From contig NZ_CP139781.1 of the NCBI RefSeq assembly GCF_019679435.2, forward strand, positions 310,001 to 374,000: DNA of 64,000 nt. Direction: 5' to 3'. The notes under the pieces were generated by a model. It saw nothing but the letters and a program-made list of their open reading frames with translations, was not told the DNA's origin and made no database searches. Source of the DNA: Actomonas aquatica (GTDB lineage Bacteria > Verrucomicrobiota > Verrucomicrobiia > Opitutales > Opitutaceae). The position numbers were made by a program, and so were the translations under genes. How positions within the stretch are numbered: the first letter of the stretch is position 1; every line of letters begins with the position of its first letter. Shown piece by piece: positions 37,534 through 48,742 of the stretch.

Positions 37534-38906
37534 TCGTCGAGCCGATGGACGACACTCGCGGCAGGTGGTCGGGACGACTTGGTCTGACGGCGCTCACGTT
37601 GGGGGCGGCGCTGGCGCTGGCCCTCGGCGGTTGCGCGAGTCCCGTCGAAAGTCCGTCGACGGTTGCCCCGACAGCGGAGAGCGAGGGCGACGTGGTGCCG
37701 GAGTCCGTTCCGGGGCCCGCAGCGGCGCGGGCAGCGATCACCGTGACCGAGGCACCGATCGCGCCTGAGGTCGAAGTGGCGGCGGATGAGGCGACGGTGA
37801 TGGTGGCAGCACCCGCGGAACCGGCAGAATCGCCGGAACCCAAGGCGCCGATCGTAGCTGAGCGTCTCGCGCGCCGAGGCGACGAAATCATGGTGGCGGG
37901 GCAGCTGTTTCACATCGGCACGCCGGTGGTGCTGTGGACGGATCCGGGCGGCTACGATGGCTATCGGGTGGAGCGCCGTTTTGCGCCTTGGGCCGAGGCC
38001 GATTGGGACACGAGTCGGGCGGCCAGCAAGGGACTGTCGACGCCGAACCGCTATGGCGTGAGGGCGGCGGTGCTGACGCCGCAGGAAATCGAACAAGTGC
38101 GCGGCGGCGGCTGGCCCTTGGAGCTGCTGCAGAAGGTGGTCGATCAATTTGTGCTGCATTATGACGCAGCGGGAACGAGTCGGCGGTGTTTTGCGCGGCT
38201 GCACGACGACCGGGGTTTGAGCATCCACTTCATGTTGGATGTGGATGGCACTATCTACCAGACGCTCGATTTGAAGGAGCGGGCTTGGCACGCGACGGTG
38301 GCGAACAGCCGCTCCATCGGCATCGAGATCGCCAACGTCGGCGCTTATGCCGACCCGCAGGCCGACGCCCTACAGGGCTGGTATCAGACGGATGCCGAAT
38401 CGGGGGTGGTGCAGATGCGCATTCCGGGCTATGCCCAGCCGTCTGGACTGCGGGATGAAGCGGCGGACCTCGCGCCGGCGCGCAACGAAATGGTGGCGGG
38501 GCCGATTCACGGGGAAGTTTTTCACCAATACGACCTGGCGGAGGCGCAATACGCTGCGCTGGCCAAGTTGACGGCGGCACTTTCGACGGTCTTCCCGCGC
38601 ATCGCCTGTGATTACCCGCGGGATGAATACGGGCGGCTGATCACGACGACCCTGAGTCCGGACGCGTGGTCGGAATTTAGCGGGGTGCTTGGGCACTACC
38701 ACATTCAGCGCAACAAGATCGATCCGGGACCGGCCCTGCAGTGGGACCGGGTAATTGGGCCGGCGCGGGAAATGTTGGGATTGGAGCCGCTGCCTGAGCC
38801 CACGCAGCCGGTCGAAGCGGCGCCGGAAGTGCAGTCGGATGGCGATGAGGAGGCCTCGCCCGAGGCGTCTACGGAGGTGGAAAAGAAGATTGAGCAAAGT
38901 TCATGA
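37530..38906 (+). CDS. N-acetylmuramoyl-L-alanine amidase lipoprotein (Amidase_2)
   Basis: This protein cleaves the amide between muramic acid and L-alanine in peptidoglycan. The 458-residue frame can start at GTG 37530 (overlapping the gltX stop) or ATG 37545. In both cases it has the lipoprotein signal [22 protein letters not shown] Pro/Ala/Glu/Val-rich linker (about 35-110) precedes the catalytic domain: [12 protein letters not shown] (zinc His), [47 protein letters not shown], and [14 protein letters not shown] second zinc His and the catalytic Glu fall in these blocks. The C-terminus is acidic. Location is the inner face of the outer membrane. It is likely in an operon with gltX. Confidence 0.87.
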   Translation: MIVEPMDDTRGRWSGRLGLTALTLGAALALALGGCASPVESPSTVAPTAESEGDVVPESVPGPAAARAAITVTEAPIAPEVEVAADEATVMVAAPAEPAESPEPKAPIVAERLARRGDEIMVAGQLFHIGTPVVLWTDPGGYDGYRVERRFAPWAEADWDTSRAASKGLSTPNRYGVRAAVLTPQEIEQVRGGGWPLELLQKVVDQFVLHYDAAGTSRRCFARLHDDRGLSIHFMLDVDGTIYQTLDLKERAWHATVANSRSIGIEIANVGAYADPQADALQGWYQTDAESGVVQMRIPGYAQPSGLRDEAADLAPARNEMVAGPIHGEVFHQYDLAEAQYAALAKLTAALSTVFPRIACDYPRDEYGRLITTTLSPDAWSEFSGVLGHYHIQRNKIDPGPALQWDRVIGPAREMLGLEPLPEPTQPVEAAPEVQSDGDEEASPEASTEVEKKIEQSS

Positions 38907-38957
38907 AAAAACCCTTGAACTTTGGTCCGTCGCCCGTGAACTACGCCGTTCCCTCAC

Positions 38958-39044
<87 letters not shown>

Positions 39045-39049
39045 TTTTT

Positions 39050-39079
39050 AAACCCTCGGTTATATGACCGGGGGTTTTT
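39050..39079 (+). terminator. Intrinsic terminator after tRNA-Tyr
   Basis: AAACCCTCGGT pairs with ACCGGGGGTTT around a 6-base loop, with one mismatch, and a T-tract follows. Confidence 0.78.
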
Positions 39080-39220
39080 GGTATTCAAAGGGCGCGAACT
39101 GAGCGTCGAGGAGGTGGGTTTGAACCACGTGGTTCGACGGAGTCCCGGGTTGCGCGGGACCGAGAAGGGGCGCAGCGGAGCTGCGAGGTCGAAACGGGCG
39201 AAGGGGGCTATCCGACGTGG

Positions 39221-39289
39221 CACGGCCGACACACGGCCGTGGCTACAGGAAAGCGTTTCGGTGGTGTAGCAGCAGCCGTGTCGGCCGCT
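39221..39289. repeat. Inverted pair of the GC-rich repeat family (copies C and D)
   Basis: 39221-39247 (beginning CACGGCCGACACACGGCCGT, ending GGCTACA) and 39265-39289 (TGTAGCAGCAGCCGTGTCGG onward) are inverted relative to each other with a few mismatches and belong to the same family as copies A and B. Together they form one large foldback in the gap between tRNA-Tyr and the DUF1080 gene, which shows no gene. Confidence 0.65.
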
Positions 39290-39342
39290 TGGCGTTGCCT
39301 CTCGGCCTGGGGCGGTCGGCCCGGCGGTCAGACCCTACCGGC

Positions 39343-40398
39343 TTACGGGGCCCAGAGGTCGTTCCAGCTGAGGTCGGCGTCGAGGATGGCCTGGAGGCGG
39401 GCTTTGAGGCGCTCCGGCGCGAGTCGAGTGGTGCCGCCAGAGCTGAAGGCGATGCGCATGCCGGCGGCTTTAGCGGCTTTCAACTGGGCCACGGTGGGCG
39501 GTGCAGTGCGATCGTTGAACAGGGCCAGCGTGCCGCGCGAGGCGAGTTGATCGAGTTTGGCGGCATCGCCGATTGAATAGGACAGGGTGACGCCGAGACG
39601 GCGGGCGGCCTCGAGTTGCGCAGTCTCCTGGGCCACCGATTTGGCGGTGATGCCGAAGTCGATGAGCGGGTAGTTGCGGTCGGAGAGTTGGGCGATGAGT
39701 TCGTCGAGCTCGAGATCCTGTAGCGGGGTTTCGAGAGAGGCAGCGTTGTCGGGCAGGATGCGGACGCGGAGGTTGCGGTAATGCACGACGCTGTCGGGAT
39801 CGTGCCCTTGCAGGGCGAAGGTGCCGGCGGAGAGGCGGCGGAGTTTTTTATCGGGGGCGCGCCAGTGTTGGCCGCCTTCGGTGTATTGGCAGATGAGTTC
39901 GCCGTTGATGAAGGTCTGGATGGTGCGGCCCATCACCTTGATGCGGTATTCGAACCACTCGTTGTCGCGGGCGGGCGTGCGCCAGGTGTTGCGCACGGCG
40001 TAAATGGAGCCGGTCATTTTGCGCTCCACGTAATCGCCGGGTTTGGCTGGAGGGCGGGTGGAGTTAACCACCTGGCATTCGTAGCCGGTGGTGGGCCAGG
40101 GATCGGGCGCCAACTTGGTGTGAATGTAGATGCCGGAGTTGGAGCCCAGTGTGGTCAGCACCTCGGCGGAGAACTCGAAGTTCTTGAAGGAATGACCGTT
40201 TACTTCACCGACGTAGAACAGGTGCGAACGCGGACCGTGGGCGACGATGGCACCGTCCTGCACGGACCAGGAGCCCGGGCTTTCGTTGGCTTGCCAGCCG
40301 GAGAGAGACTCACCGTCGAAGAGGGAGTGCCAGGCGGCGTTTTGGGCCAGGGCGAGGGAGGTGCAGGCGAGCAGGCAGAGCAGGAGTCGAGTGCGCAT
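39343..40398 (-). CDS. Secreted DUF1080 (3-keto-disaccharide hydrolase) domain protein
   Basis: The 351-residue product starts MRTRLLLCLLACTSLALAQ, a signal peptide ending at about residue 18. The DUF1080 domain is about residues 25-210: WHSLFDGESLSGWQ near its start, then NFEFSAEVLTTLGSNSGIYIHTK, YECQVVNSTR, SIYAVR and EYRIKVMGRTIQTFINGELICQY. This domain is very abundant in Verrucomicrobiota and Planctomycetota and acts on 3-keto-glycosides. The C-terminal 140 residues (about 215-351) form a separate unknown Ala/Leu-rich domain. Confidence 0.88.
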   Translation of the reverse strand: MRTRLLLCLLACTSLALAQNAAWHSLFDGESLSGWQANESPGSWSVQDGAIVAHGPRSHLFYVGEVNGHSFKNFEFSAEVLTTLGSNSGIYIHTKLAPDPWPTTGYECQVVNSTRPPAKPGDYVERKMTGSIYAVRNTWRTPARDNEWFEYRIKVMGRTIQTFINGELICQYTEGGQHWRAPDKKLRRLSAGTFALQGHDPDSVVHYRNLRVRILPDNAASLETPLQDLELDELIAQLSDRNYPLIDFGITAKSVAQETAQLEAARRLGVTLSYSIGDAAKLDQLASRGTLALFNDRTAPPTVAQLKAAKAAGMRIAFSSGGTTRLAPERLKARLQAILDADLSWNDLWAP

Positions 40399-40466
40399 GG
40401 GTGGGGTGTTGGGGGGGGGAGTGGCGAGGCCAGCGGTGGCGCGAGGTCACACCGGATCGGTGCGGG

Positions 40467-42002
40467 CTAACTGACCGACGACCGGTCCAAGCTGCGGTAT
40501 TGGATGGCCTCGAGCAAGTGGGGCGACGCGATATGTTCAGCACCGGCGAGATCGGCGATGGTGCGGGCGACTTTGAGGATGCGGTCGTAGGCGCGAGCGG
40601 ACAGCGAGAGCTGGGTCATGGCGCGTTCGAGCAAGTCGCCCATCTCGCGATCGATGACAGCGAAGCGACGGAGTTGCGCCTGAGTCATGCGGGCGTTGCA
40701 GGAGACTCTGGTGGAACTGAAGCGCTGGAGTTGGCGATCGCGGGCGGCGGTGATGCGTGCGCGCATGGCGGCAGAGGGTTCGCCCGGCGCGGCGGAACGC
40801 AGGTCGCGCACAGATACCGCGGGAGCCTCGACGTGGAGGTCGATGCGGTCGAGCAGGGGGCCGCTCACGCGGGCCCGGTAGCGCTGGATCTGCGCGGGCG
40901 TGCAGCGGCAGGTGTGCTCGTTGTCGCCGAGGTAGCCGCAGGGGCACGGATTCATTGCGCTCACGAGCATGAAGGCGCAGGGCAGGGTGATTTTGCCGGC
41001 GCTGCGCGAGATGGTGACGCGGCCGTCTTCGAGCGGTTGGCGGAGAACTTCCAACGCGCTGCGTTTGAACTCGGGCAACTCGTCGAGAAAGAGCACCCCG
41101 TGATGGGCGAGAGATACTTCGCCGGGTCCGGGGATGGTGCCGCCGCCAAGGAGTCCCACATCGGAAATGGTGTGATGGGGGCAACGCACGGGGCGCAGGC
41201 CGAAGTGCTGCACCTCGGCTTCGCCGCCGGCCGGGTTGGCGACGGATTGGATGCTGAGGATTTCCAAGGCCTCATCCAACGCGGGCGGCGGCATGATCGA
41301 CGGCACGCGCTTGGCGATCATGGATTTGCCCGAGCCGGGCGGTCCGATCATCAAGATATTGTGGCCGCCGGCGACGGCGACCTCGATGGCCCGGCGCACG
41401 GCGGCCTGGCCTTTGACGTCGGCGAAGTCGGGCATGCCGGCAGAGGTGGCGGAAGCGACGGGCAGCGGCGCGGCGGGTGGCAGCTCGATCATGCCGGCGA
41501 GGAAGCGAAACGCTTGGTCGAGCGACTCGACGACGTGCACTTCGAGGCCCTCCACGAGGGCGGCCTCGGCGGCGGAACCGGCGGGCAGGAGCAGGCCGCG
41601 TTTGCCCAGTTTTTTGGCGAGACGGGCGATGGCGAGGGCGCCGCGGATGGGCCGGGTCGCACCGGAGAGGCTAAGCTCGCCGGCGATGAGGTAGTCCTGC
41701 AAACGTTCCCCCGACAGCACCGAGGTGGCGGCGAGCAGACCGAGGGCGATCGGCAGGTCGTAGCAGGGGCCTTCTTTGCGCAAGTGACCCGGGGCGAGGT
41801 TAATGGTCACGCGAGTGCGCGGCTTTTCGAAACCACTGTTGGCGAGGGCGGAACCCACGCGGTCGCGGGATTCTTTGACGGCTGCATCGGGCAGGCCGAC
41901 CAACACGGTTTCGGGCGGGCCGGTTTCGCCGTGGTTGACTTCGACGTGAACCAGTTCGGCGTCGATGCCGCGCAGGGCGGCGGAGTGGATGGTGGCGAGC
42001 AT
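40467..42002 (-). CDS. comM: ComM/YifB-family AAA+ ATPase (Mg-chelatase-like)
   Basis: ComM is a hexameric helicase-like AAA+ protein that promotes branch migration in natural transformation. The 511-residue protein begins [20 protein letters not shown], and [26 protein letters not shown] matches the family N-terminal domain. The Walker A motif is GPPGSGKSM, Walker [14 protein letters not shown]; then [10 protein letters not shown] (zinc-like Cys) and [13 protein letters not shown]. It stands alone. It fits with the pilus motor genes at 46-52 kb in a potential competence system. Confidence 0.93.
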   Translation of the reverse strand: MLATIHSAALRGIDAELVHVEVNHGETGPPETVLVGLPDAAVKESRDRVGSALANSGFEKPRTRVTINLAPGHLRKEGPCYDLPIALGLLAATSVLSGERLQDYLIAGELSLSGATRPIRGALAIARLAKKLGKRGLLLPAGSAAEAALVEGLEVHVVESLDQAFRFLAGMIELPPAAPLPVASATSAGMPDFADVKGQAAVRRAIEVAVAGGHNILMIGPPGSGKSMIAKRVPSIMPPPALDEALEILSIQSVANPAGGEAEVQHFGLRPVRCPHHTISDVGLLGGGTIPGPGEVSLAHHGVLFLDELPEFKRSALEVLRQPLEDGRVTISRSAGKITLPCAFMLVSAMNPCPCGYLGDNEHTCRCTPAQIQRYRARVSGPLLDRIDLHVEAPAVSVRDLRSAAPGEPSAAMRARITAARDRQLQRFSSTRVSCNARMTQAQLRRFAVIDREMGDLLERAMTQLSLSARAYDRILKVARTIADLAGAEHIASPHLLEAIQYRSLDRSSVS

Positions 42003-42086
42003 GCGAAAGCTGGCGCTCGGAGAGGCCAGCTCCGGCGGGGATCTAATGCGGACGGGGGGAGAGTCTGCCGTGGGCGCGTGCAGGAA

Positions 42087-42944
42087 TCAGGCCGGTTGGC
42101 TGCTTTGGGGCAGTTCGGCGATGATAGCGATGTTGCGCTCGATGGCGTCGAGGTAAGCGTTGGGCCCGTCGGGGAACGGGCGGGCCAAGTGTTGGTAAAT
42201 CGCCCCGAATTCGTTATCGAGCTTCGGTCGCACCACGTGGGACCAGAAGCCGGGGGTCTTCGCAATGAGGTCGGCAGCGGACTTAAAAAGCCGGGATTCG
42301 GTCGGCACGCCCAAGTAATCGTCGGATTGCTCGAACTCGCCGTAGAGGATTTCGAGTTCCTCGGGGTAATCGGAGGCCGCCATTTGGCTCAAATAGTCGG
42401 CCGTGGCGACACCGGCCCCAAGTATGCGGTCCTGCGGTCGATTGAAGTAGAGTTGGGCGATCTTGGCGTCCGGACCAGTGCAGCGGATGGCGCCCATGAC
42501 GATCGTGAGCTCTTGATAACGCACACCAAAACGGGGCAGGTGGGACGCGGCGGCGGCACAGCTTCGCAGCACATGAGCGTAGGTGAAGCGGGCGCCCGAG
42601 CCCTCGCCGTCGGCAGCGGTTTGGAGGTAACCGGCGTCGTGGAGGAGGACCGCGGCGAGACCGAGTTGGAAGTCACGCTCCGAGAGGTCCGGTTTGGCTC
42701 CGTGGGAAACGTAGCCGTGAAGTAACTCCGCCATGCACAGTGAGGCCTGCAGGGTGTGCTGAAAATCGTGATACCGCACATCGATCTCGCGCAGACCGGG
42801 GAATCGGCCCTCGAACATGTCCCGCACCATGGCAAAGGTGGCGTCGAAAAGAGCGGCGTCGGATTCCGGGAAGGTGTCGATCAGGAGGCCGCGGATTGCG
42901 GTATGAACCGCATTGGCGTCTCGGGTGTCGACATCGGGAAACAT
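42087..42944 (-). CDS. HD-domain phosphohydrolase-like protein
   Basis: Starting at ATG 42944 gives 285 residues. YHDFQHTLQASLCMAEL and LAAVLLHDAGYLQ are the metal-binding His-(x)n-His-Asp motifs of an HD-type nucleotide phosphohydrolase. VGVRYQ-type PDEase/GTPase-like HD-GYP motifs are absent. The substrate is unknown. The frame is open upstream to 43364 but that is antisense to coaE. It is divergent from coaE with a 108-base gap. Confidence 0.82.
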   Translation of the reverse strand: MFPDVDTRDANAVHTAIRGLLIDTFPESDAALFDATFAMVRDMFEGRFPGLREIDVRYHDFQHTLQASLCMAELLHGYVSHGAKPDLSERDFQLGLAAVLLHDAGYLQTAADGEGSGARFTYAHVLRSCAAAASHLPRFGVRYQELTIVMGAIRCTGPDAKIAQLYFNRPQDRILGAGVATADYLSQMAASDYPEELEILYGEFEQSDDYLGVPTESRLFKSAADLIAKTPGFWSHVVRPKLDNEFGAIYQHLARPFPDGPNAYLDAIERNIAIIAELPQSSQPA

Positions 42945-43052
42945 GGAGGTATCTAGGGCTTTAAATTTTCCTGTAGCGGGACTTACGTTTGTAAACAAAT
43001 TGCGAGAATACCGAGCAAGCCCAATTATCGGCGGCCCCGCCGAGCCCTCCAC

Positions 43053-43646
43053 ATGACCATCGGCGTAACAGGCGGAATGGGATGCGGCAAATCCACCGTG
43101 ACCAAACTTTTGGCTGAGTTGGGCTATCCCTTGATTGACTCCGACCAAGTGGTGCGGGACGAGATTTTGACTGATCCCGAGGTGGTGGACTTGGCCCGGC
43201 AGCGTTGGGGAGCTGAGGTTTTGACCGCGGAGGGGCTCCTGGATAGAGCGGCGATCGCGCAGCGGGTTTTTGCCGATGCGGAGGAGCTCGAAGCACTGGA
43301 GTCCTGGGTTCACCCTCGGTTGTATGCCCGTTGGCGGGAGCGGATGGAGGCCGCCCCGGACCAAAGTTGGGTCATCGAGGTGCCGCTGCTCTTTGAGAAA
43401 GGGTTGGAAAATTGGTTTGATTTCATCGTTTGCGTGGCCTCAAGTGCGGACGTTCAGCTCGCTCGGTTGACCCAGCGCGGAGTTCCCCATGCGCTTGCCG
43501 AGCAACGAATTTCGAAGCAATTGCCACTGGCGCGTAAAACCGTCTTAGCCGATCTGGTGCTGTGGAACGACGGCACCCTCCCGTTTCTTCGGGAGCAGGT
43601 TGACGCTTTGCACGAGGAGCTCGGCTCCCGGCAGGTGAACCCCTGA
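43053..43646 (+). CDS. coaE: Dephospho-CoA kinase
   Basis: CoaE phosphorylates the ribose 3'-OH of dephospho-CoA, the last step of CoA synthesis. The 197-residue protein has the P-loop IGVTGGMGCGKSTVT, the CoA-binding LIDSDQVVRD, and VEVPLLFEKGLENWFDF with QLARLTQRG, all family-typical. rho follows on the same strand after 63 bases. Confidence 0.95.
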   Translation: MTIGVTGGMGCGKSTVTKLLAELGYPLIDSDQVVRDEILTDPEVVDLARQRWGAEVLTAEGLLDRAAIAQRVFADAEELEALESWVHPRLYARWRERMEAAPDQSWVIEVPLLFEKGLENWFDFIVCVASSADVQLARLTQRGVPHALAEQRISKQLPLARKTVLADLVLWNDGTLPFLREQVDALHEELGSRQVNP

Positions 43647-43709
43647 GGCTCGCGGCGAGTTTCGACTGCCGCCTTTCCCTTCCACTTTCCCAATCTCTTT
43701 CCCACACCC

Positions 43710-45839
43710 ATGGAAGATTCCGCAATCCCTGCAGGCGACGACGCCTCCGCCGATGTTCCGGCCAAGAAAAAAACGGTGAAGCGTGCCCGCACGACGACCA
43801 AGAAAGCGACTGTGAAGCGGCCGCGTAAGAAGGCCGCGGATTCGGATACGCCGGAATTGGCCTTGGGCGATACTTCGGCTCCGGTCGAGCCAAGTGCCGC
43901 GGCGGAGAAACCGGCCCAGCCGACCCGCGCTGAACGCTCGGCCCGCACGCGCACCAGGAAGAAGGACGTGGAGGCTCCGGCTGCTCCGGTGACCAGCGAA
44001 GCCCCGGCGCCCACGCCAGCTCCGGCCGCGCCGGTCGAGAAGCCGGCCCCGGCTCCGACCTCCAGCGCCAGCGAGACGTCGCCCACTGTCAAAAGTGAAA
44101 GTTCTGCCTCGGCCCCGAAGATCGAATCCGCCGGCGATACCGCTCGTTCCGACGCCAAACCGACTCCCGAAAGCCGCGAGCAAAATGCGGAATCCCGTCG
44201 TGGACCGACCAATGACGGTGCCAGCGATGAGCGATCCTCCGGTGGCAATGACGGAAACGAACAAAGTGGCGACGGCGAGGGACGCTGGCGCAACAACCGT
44301 AAAGACCGTGACCGTGGAGACCGTGGAGACCGCGGCGACCGTGGCGACCGTGGAGATCGTGGCGACCGTGGAGATCGCGGCGGCGACCGCGGTGACCGCA
44401 AGGGTAAGCGCGGCAAGAAGAACAAGTGGAAGAAGGGCGACCCCAAGGATCGTCCGCCGGCACAGCCGCTGCCTCCGGGCATGGAAGAGGTGAAGCTGGG
44501 CGACCTGCCGGACCGTGATGCTTTCAACGATCTCGCCGCGCTCGATGCCGCCGCCCAGGCGGTGCGCGATTCAAGCAAGACCCCGATCAATATCGAGTCC
44601 CTTTACCCGCTGGGCATTTCCGAGCTCGGCGCTCGTGGTCAGGCCATTGGAGCATCGATCGATGGCGTGCCCAGCCGTCGCCTTTGGTTGGAGGCCATCT
44701 TCAAAACGGCGGCGGAAAAAGAGCTGCCGATGTGGGACCACGGTTGGTTGGACATGACCGACGACGGCTACGGTTTTGTGGTGCACCCGCACGTTTCCTA
44801 CCGCATGTATCCGGAGAACAGCTACGTGCCGGCTTCGCTGGTGAAGCGTTACGGTCTCAAGCGCGGCCATGAGGTCGAGGTGATCGTGCGTCCGCCGGCC
44901 GCTGGTGAACGTTGCCCGGTTGTGATCGGCATTGAATCGGTCATGGGGCGCGAACCCGACACTATTGCGGCGGTCACCCCGTTTGAGGAGCTGGAGCCGT
45001 ATTATCCGCTCAAGCGCATCATGATGGAGGCGACCGGCGTGCATAAGGACATTTCCATGCGTGCGGTCGACCTGCTCACGCCGACTGGCTTTGGTCAGCG
45101 TGGCCTCATCGTGGCCCCGCCTCGCACCGGTAAGACGGTGTTGATGCAGAACATGGCCAACTCGATTTCGAACAACCACCCCGATACCAAGCTCATCATG
45201 CTGCTGATCGACGAGCGCCCGGAGGAAGTGACCGACTTTAAGCGGCACACCAAGGGCGAGGTGGTTTCCTCCACCTTCGACGAGGCGCCGACCAATCACG
45301 TGCATGCCGCGGAAATGGTGATCGAGAAGGCCCGCCGTCTGGTCGAGCTCGGCCAGCACGTGGTGATCCTGCTCGACTCCATTACCCGTCTGGCGCGCGC
45401 CTACAACGCGCTCGCCGGCAACAGCGGCAAGATCATGTCGGGCGGTATCGAGGCGACCGCGCTGCAGAAGCCCAAGCGTTTCTTCGGCTCGGCCCGCAAT
45501 ATCGAAGGCGGCGGTTCGCTCACCATTCTCGGCACCGCGCTCATCGATACCAACAGTCGCATGGACGAGGTCATCTTCGAGGAGTTCAAGGGCACCGGTA
45601 ATATGGAGCTGCATCTCGATCGGGGTCTGTCTGACAAGCGCATCTTCCCGGCGATCAACATCGATCGCTCCGGCACGCGTAAGGAGGAGCTCATCTATCA
45701 TCCCGAGGAAATGACGCGCGTTTACGGTCTGCGTCGCGCAATGCAGGGCATCCCGCCGGTTGAGGCGATGGAGATGTTCATCACGCGCCTGCGAAAGACG
45801 AAGACCAACGCAGAGTTCCTGATGAGTCTGAATCGCTAG
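43710..45839 (+). CDS. rho: Transcription termination factor Rho with a long N-terminal extension
   Basis: Rho is a hexameric RNA helicase that ends transcription. The 709-residue protein is much longer than E. coli Rho (419 aa). Residues 1-290 are a low-complexity extension: Lys/Arg/Ala-rich, then Pro/Ala-rich, then a run of RGD repeats (about residues 200-230). The canonical part has the RNA-binding block [30 protein letters not shown], the ATP site [18 protein letters not shown] (about residue 467), [12 protein letters not shown] and [28 protein letters not shown], with [24 protein letters not shown] near the end. Long disordered basic N-termini are known for Rho in Bacteroidota, Actinobacteria and others. 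Confidence 0.96.
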   Translation: MEDSAIPAGDDASADVPAKKKTVKRARTTTKKATVKRPRKKAADSDTPELALGDTSAPVEPSAAAEKPAQPTRAERSARTRTRKKDVEAPAAPVTSEAPAPTPAPAAPVEKPAPAPTSSASETSPTVKSESSASAPKIESAGDTARSDAKPTPESREQNAESRRGPTNDGASDERSSGGNDGNEQSGDGEGRWRNNRKDRDRGDRGDRGDRGDRGDRGDRGDRGGDRGDRKGKRGKKNKWKKGDPKDRPPAQPLPPGMEEVKLGDLPDRDAFNDLAALDAAAQAVRDSSKTPINIESLYPLGISELGARGQAIGASIDGVPSRRLWLEAIFKTAAEKELPMWDHGWLDMTDDGYGFVVHPHVSYRMYPENSYVPASLVKRYGLKRGHEVEVIVRPPAAGERCPVVIGIESVMGREPDTIAAVTPFEELEPYYPLKRIMMEATGVHKDISMRAVDLLTPTGFGQRGLIVAPPRTGKTVLMQNMANSISNNHPDTKLIMLLIDERPEEVTDFKRHTKGEVVSSTFDEAPTNHVHAAEMVIEKARRLVELGQHVVILLDSITRLARAYNALAGNSGKIMSGGIEATALQKPKRFFGSARNIEGGGSLTILGTALIDTNSRMDEVIFEEFKGTGNMELHLDRGLSDKRIFPAINIDRSGTRKEELIYHPEEMTRVYGLRRAMQGIPPVEAMEMFITRLRKTKTNAEFLMSLNR
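44308..44400 (+). repeat. Short tandem repeat inside rho (RGD-coding)
   Basis: Nine-base units coding R-G-D recur at least eight times with synonymous wobble (GGAGAC, GGCGAC, GGAGAT). It makes the N-terminal disordered segment of Rho repetitive, and this stretch may differ in copy number between strains. Confidence 0.85.
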
Positions 45840-45869
45840 AGCGACGACTCACTGGATCGATCTCACGCC

Positions 45870-47582
45870 ATGCACGCCGGCACCGACATCGTTCTCGATA
45901 TGGCCCGGCGCGCGGGGCGACTCACCGAAGAAGAGTTGGCGCGGATCACCACGCGCCAGCAGGAACTCGCGGCGGAGCAGGAACGAGCCCCCTCCGCGGC
46001 GGAGGTGGCTGTTTCGCTCGAGTTGCTCACCGACGAGGAATGTTGCGAGTGGATGGTGGCGGAGTTCGCCCTGCCCCGTGTCTCGCTGACGGGACGCGCG
46101 GTTGCGGGGGAGGTTTTGGGACTGCTCGAGGGCGAGCAGGCCCGGCGCTACGATGCGCTGCCGATCGAGTTGCGCGACGATACGCTGGTGCTCGGCATGG
46201 CCGATCCGTTGGACGTGGATGCGATCGACGACCTCGCCGCGCTCACCGGTAGGCTGGTCGAGCCGGTGTTGGTGGCGCGCGGTGAATTGCGGGCGGCGTT
46301 GGATCGGTTTTACGGGAGCGCCGAGGAACCGGAGATCTCGGTCGAGATGGTGGCCGGTGGAGATGGGGCAGACGGCGAGCTTGCGGGGACGGAAAGCGGG
46401 GCTGAGGATGCGCCCATTATCCGGCGGTTGCGTGGGATTATCAGCGACGCTTCGCGACGGCGTGCCTCGGATGTGCATCTGGAACCGTTGGAACGCCGCT
46501 TTCGGGTGCGCTATCGCATCGACGGTCGGCTCCTTGAGGTGGAGGGACTGCCCAAGCGGCTGCAGCTTCCGCTGATCTCGCGAGCGAAGATCATGGCGGG
46601 CATGTCGATCGCGGAGAAGCGGCTGCCCCAGGACGGACGCATCCAACATCGGGTGGATGGGCGCACGATCGATTTGCGCGTGTCTTCGGTGCCGACGGCG
46701 CACGGCGAAAGCATCGTGATGCGGCTGTTGGACACGGAAGGGCTTAACCCGGATTTGGCGGAGTTGGGTTTGTTGTCGGAGGACGAGGCGCAGCTGCGGC
46801 GGTTTGTCGGCCAGAGTGACGGCATGGTGCTGGTGACAGGACCGACGGGCTCGGGTAAAACGACCACGCTCTACAGTTGCCTGCATGCGATCAATCGACC
46901 CGACCGCAAAATCATCACGGTGGAGGATCCGGTGGAGTATCAGTTGAGCGGCGTAAACCAAGTGCCGGTGCGCAGCGAGGTGGGCCTGAGTTTTGCGGCG
47001 GCGTTGCGCGCCATGCTGCGCCAAGCGCCGAATGTGGTGATGGTGGGTGAGGTGCGTGATCGGGAAACGGCGGAGATCGCCATCAATGCCTCGCTGACGG
47101 GCCACCTCGTGTTCTCGACGCTGCACACCAACGACGCACCGGGAGCGGTGACGCGTCTGATCGATCTGGGCGTCAAACCGTTCCTGATCGCGAGTGCATT
47201 GCGAGCGGTGGTGGCGCAGCGGTTGGTGCGGCGGGTCTGCGAGGGTTGTGCCGAAGTGGAGGCTCCAAGCGAAATGGCGCGGGCGTTGTTTGCCGACGCT
47301 GGCTTGGACGCGATGGGCACCCCACAATGCCGCCGCGGAAAGGGCTGCGCCGACTGCAATCAAACCGGCTACCGCGGCCGCCTGGCCATTTTTGAATTCT
47401 TCGTCGTCAACGAGACGATCGAACGCATGATCCACGACCATGTTGATTTGCCCACGCTCCGCTCCGCCGCGCTCGCGGCTGGCATGCGCAGTCTCCGGAT
47501 GGATGGTTTGCGCAAAGTGCAGCTGGGCTTGACCACCCTTGACGAAATCCTCGCCGCCACGGTGTCCGAGGACTCTGCCTAA
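45870..47582 (+). CDS. pilB: PilB/GspE-type secretion ATPase
   Basis: This family powers pilus extension or type II secretion. The 570-residue protein has an N-terminal MshEN/GspE-like domain (about 1-170), a linker, and the ATPase core: [34 protein letters not shown] (Walker A, near residue 323), [34 protein letters not shown] (Walker B) and [21 protein letters not shown], with a tetracysteine zinc site CEGCAEV...[10 protein letters not shown]. It is the first gene of a motor cluster (ATPase, PilT, second ATPase, PilC). The role of having two PilB-like ATPases is open. Confidence 0.9.
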   Translation: MHAGTDIVLDMARRAGRLTEEELARITTRQQELAAEQERAPSAAEVAVSLELLTDEECCEWMVAEFALPRVSLTGRAVAGEVLGLLEGEQARRYDALPIELRDDTLVLGMADPLDVDAIDDLAALTGRLVEPVLVARGELRAALDRFYGSAEEPEISVEMVAGGDGADGELAGTESGAEDAPIIRRLRGIISDASRRRASDVHLEPLERRFRVRYRIDGRLLEVEGLPKRLQLPLISRAKIMAGMSIAEKRLPQDGRIQHRVDGRTIDLRVSSVPTAHGESIVMRLLDTEGLNPDLAELGLLSEDEAQLRRFVGQSDGMVLVTGPTGSGKTTTLYSCLHAINRPDRKIITVEDPVEYQLSGVNQVPVRSEVGLSFAAALRAMLRQAPNVVMVGEVRDRETAEIAINASLTGHLVFSTLHTNDAPGAVTRLIDLGVKPFLIASALRAVVAQRLVRRVCEGCAEVEAPSEMARALFADAGLDAMGTPQCRRGKGCADCNQTGYRGRLAIFEFFVVNETIERMIHDHVDLPTLRSAALAAGMRSLRMDGLRKVQLGLTTLDEILAATVSEDSA

Positions 47583-47611
47583 ATTCCCGACTCCGACTCC
47601 CTGCCGCTATC

Positions 47612-48694
47612 ATGAGCTACGAAATGAACGACCTGCTCGAACTCGTCGTCGAGCAGAACGCCTCCGACCTTCATTGCCAAGTGGGCCAACCCCCGACACT
47701 GCGACTGAGCGGCAGCATGGTGCCGATCGAAGGGCCGAATCTGACACCGGCCGACACCGAGCAATTGATGCTCTCGATCACGCCCGACGCGCATCAGCAA
47801 ACGGCCAAGCTGGAGGGTGGGGCGGATTTCGGTTTCGCGTTCCTGGACAAGGCGCGATTCCGCGTTTCGGTGCTCAAGGCCAAGGGGAGCTACGGCTTGG
47901 TGCTGCGTCAGATTCCCAATCACATGTTTGGTCTGCGGGACATCGGCCTGCCGGACAAAATTCGCGAGCTGCTCTATCGTCCGCGCGGGCTCATCCTCGT
48001 GACCGGTCCGACCGGATCGGGCAAGTCCACCACGCTGGCCTCGATGATCAATTACATCAACGAGCACCGCGAAGGTCACATCATCACGATCGAGGACCCG
48101 ATCGAGTATTACCATGACCACAAGCGCTGCATCGTAACTCAGCGCGAGATCGGTCAGGACGTGCCGTCATTTGCGGAGGCGATCCGGCGCGCGCTGCGTC
48201 AGGATCCCGATGTGATTCTGGTGGGTGAAATGCGCGACCTCGAAACCATCGAAGCGGCGATCAGCGCGGCGGAAACGGGCCACTTGGTGTTCGGCACACT
48301 GCACACCAACAGTGCGGCCAAGACGATCGACCGTATCGTCGATGCCTTCCCGGCCAACATGAAGGATATGATCCGCACGCAGCTCGCCTCGTCGATCGTG
48401 GCGGTGGTGTCCCAGGTGCTGTGCAAGAAGATCGGGGGCGGCCGCGTGGCCGGCTATGAGATCATGGTCACGACGACCTCCATCGCCTCGCTCATTCGCG
48501 ACAACAAGACCTTCCGGATTCCGTCCGACATCCAAACGGGCGCGGCGCTCGGTATGATCACTATGGATACGCACCTCATGAGCATGGTGAACCGCGAACT
48601 CATCACGCCGGACATGGCGGTGGAGAAGGCGCAGGATCCGGAACAGATGCGCAAAAAGCTGCTCGATATGGGCATGCAGTTGAGCGAGGTCTGA
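47612..48694 (+). CDS. pilT: PilT-type twitching-motility retraction ATPase
   Basis: PilT drives retraction of type IV pili and is needed for twitching and DNA uptake. The 360-residue protein starts [25 protein letters not shown]. Walker A is [15 protein letters not shown], then [23 protein letters not shown], Walker [32 protein letters not shown], the [12 protein letters not shown] helix, and [15 protein letters not shown], all PilT hallmarks. It lacks the MshEN domain. It lies 29 bases after the first ATPase gene. Confidence 0.93.
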   Translation: MSYEMNDLLELVVEQNASDLHCQVGQPPTLRLSGSMVPIEGPNLTPADTEQLMLSITPDAHQQTAKLEGGADFGFAFLDKARFRVSVLKAKGSYGLVLRQIPNHMFGLRDIGLPDKIRELLYRPRGLILVTGPTGSGKSTTLASMINYINEHREGHIITIEDPIEYYHDHKRCIVTQREIGQDVPSFAEAIRRALRQDPDVILVGEMRDLETIEAAISAAETGHLVFGTLHTNSAAKTIDRIVDAFPANMKDMIRTQLASSIVAVVSQVLCKKIGGGRVAGYEIMVTTTSIASLIRDNKTFRIPSDIQTGAALGMITMDTHLMSMVNRELITPDMAVEKAQDPEQMRKKLLDMGMQLSEV

Positions 48695-48742
48695 GCTCAT
48701 TTCACGCCTCGCCGCAGCACTGGTCGCGATCTCTTCTCTCTC

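Noticed and set aside
40401-42725. 774-aa plus-strand frame
   Set aside because: Antisense to comM and the HD-domain gene; low-complexity product with no domain.
44308-44400. Repetitive array that could be mistaken for CRISPR
   Set aside because: Nine-base units in frame coding RGD inside rho; no spacers.
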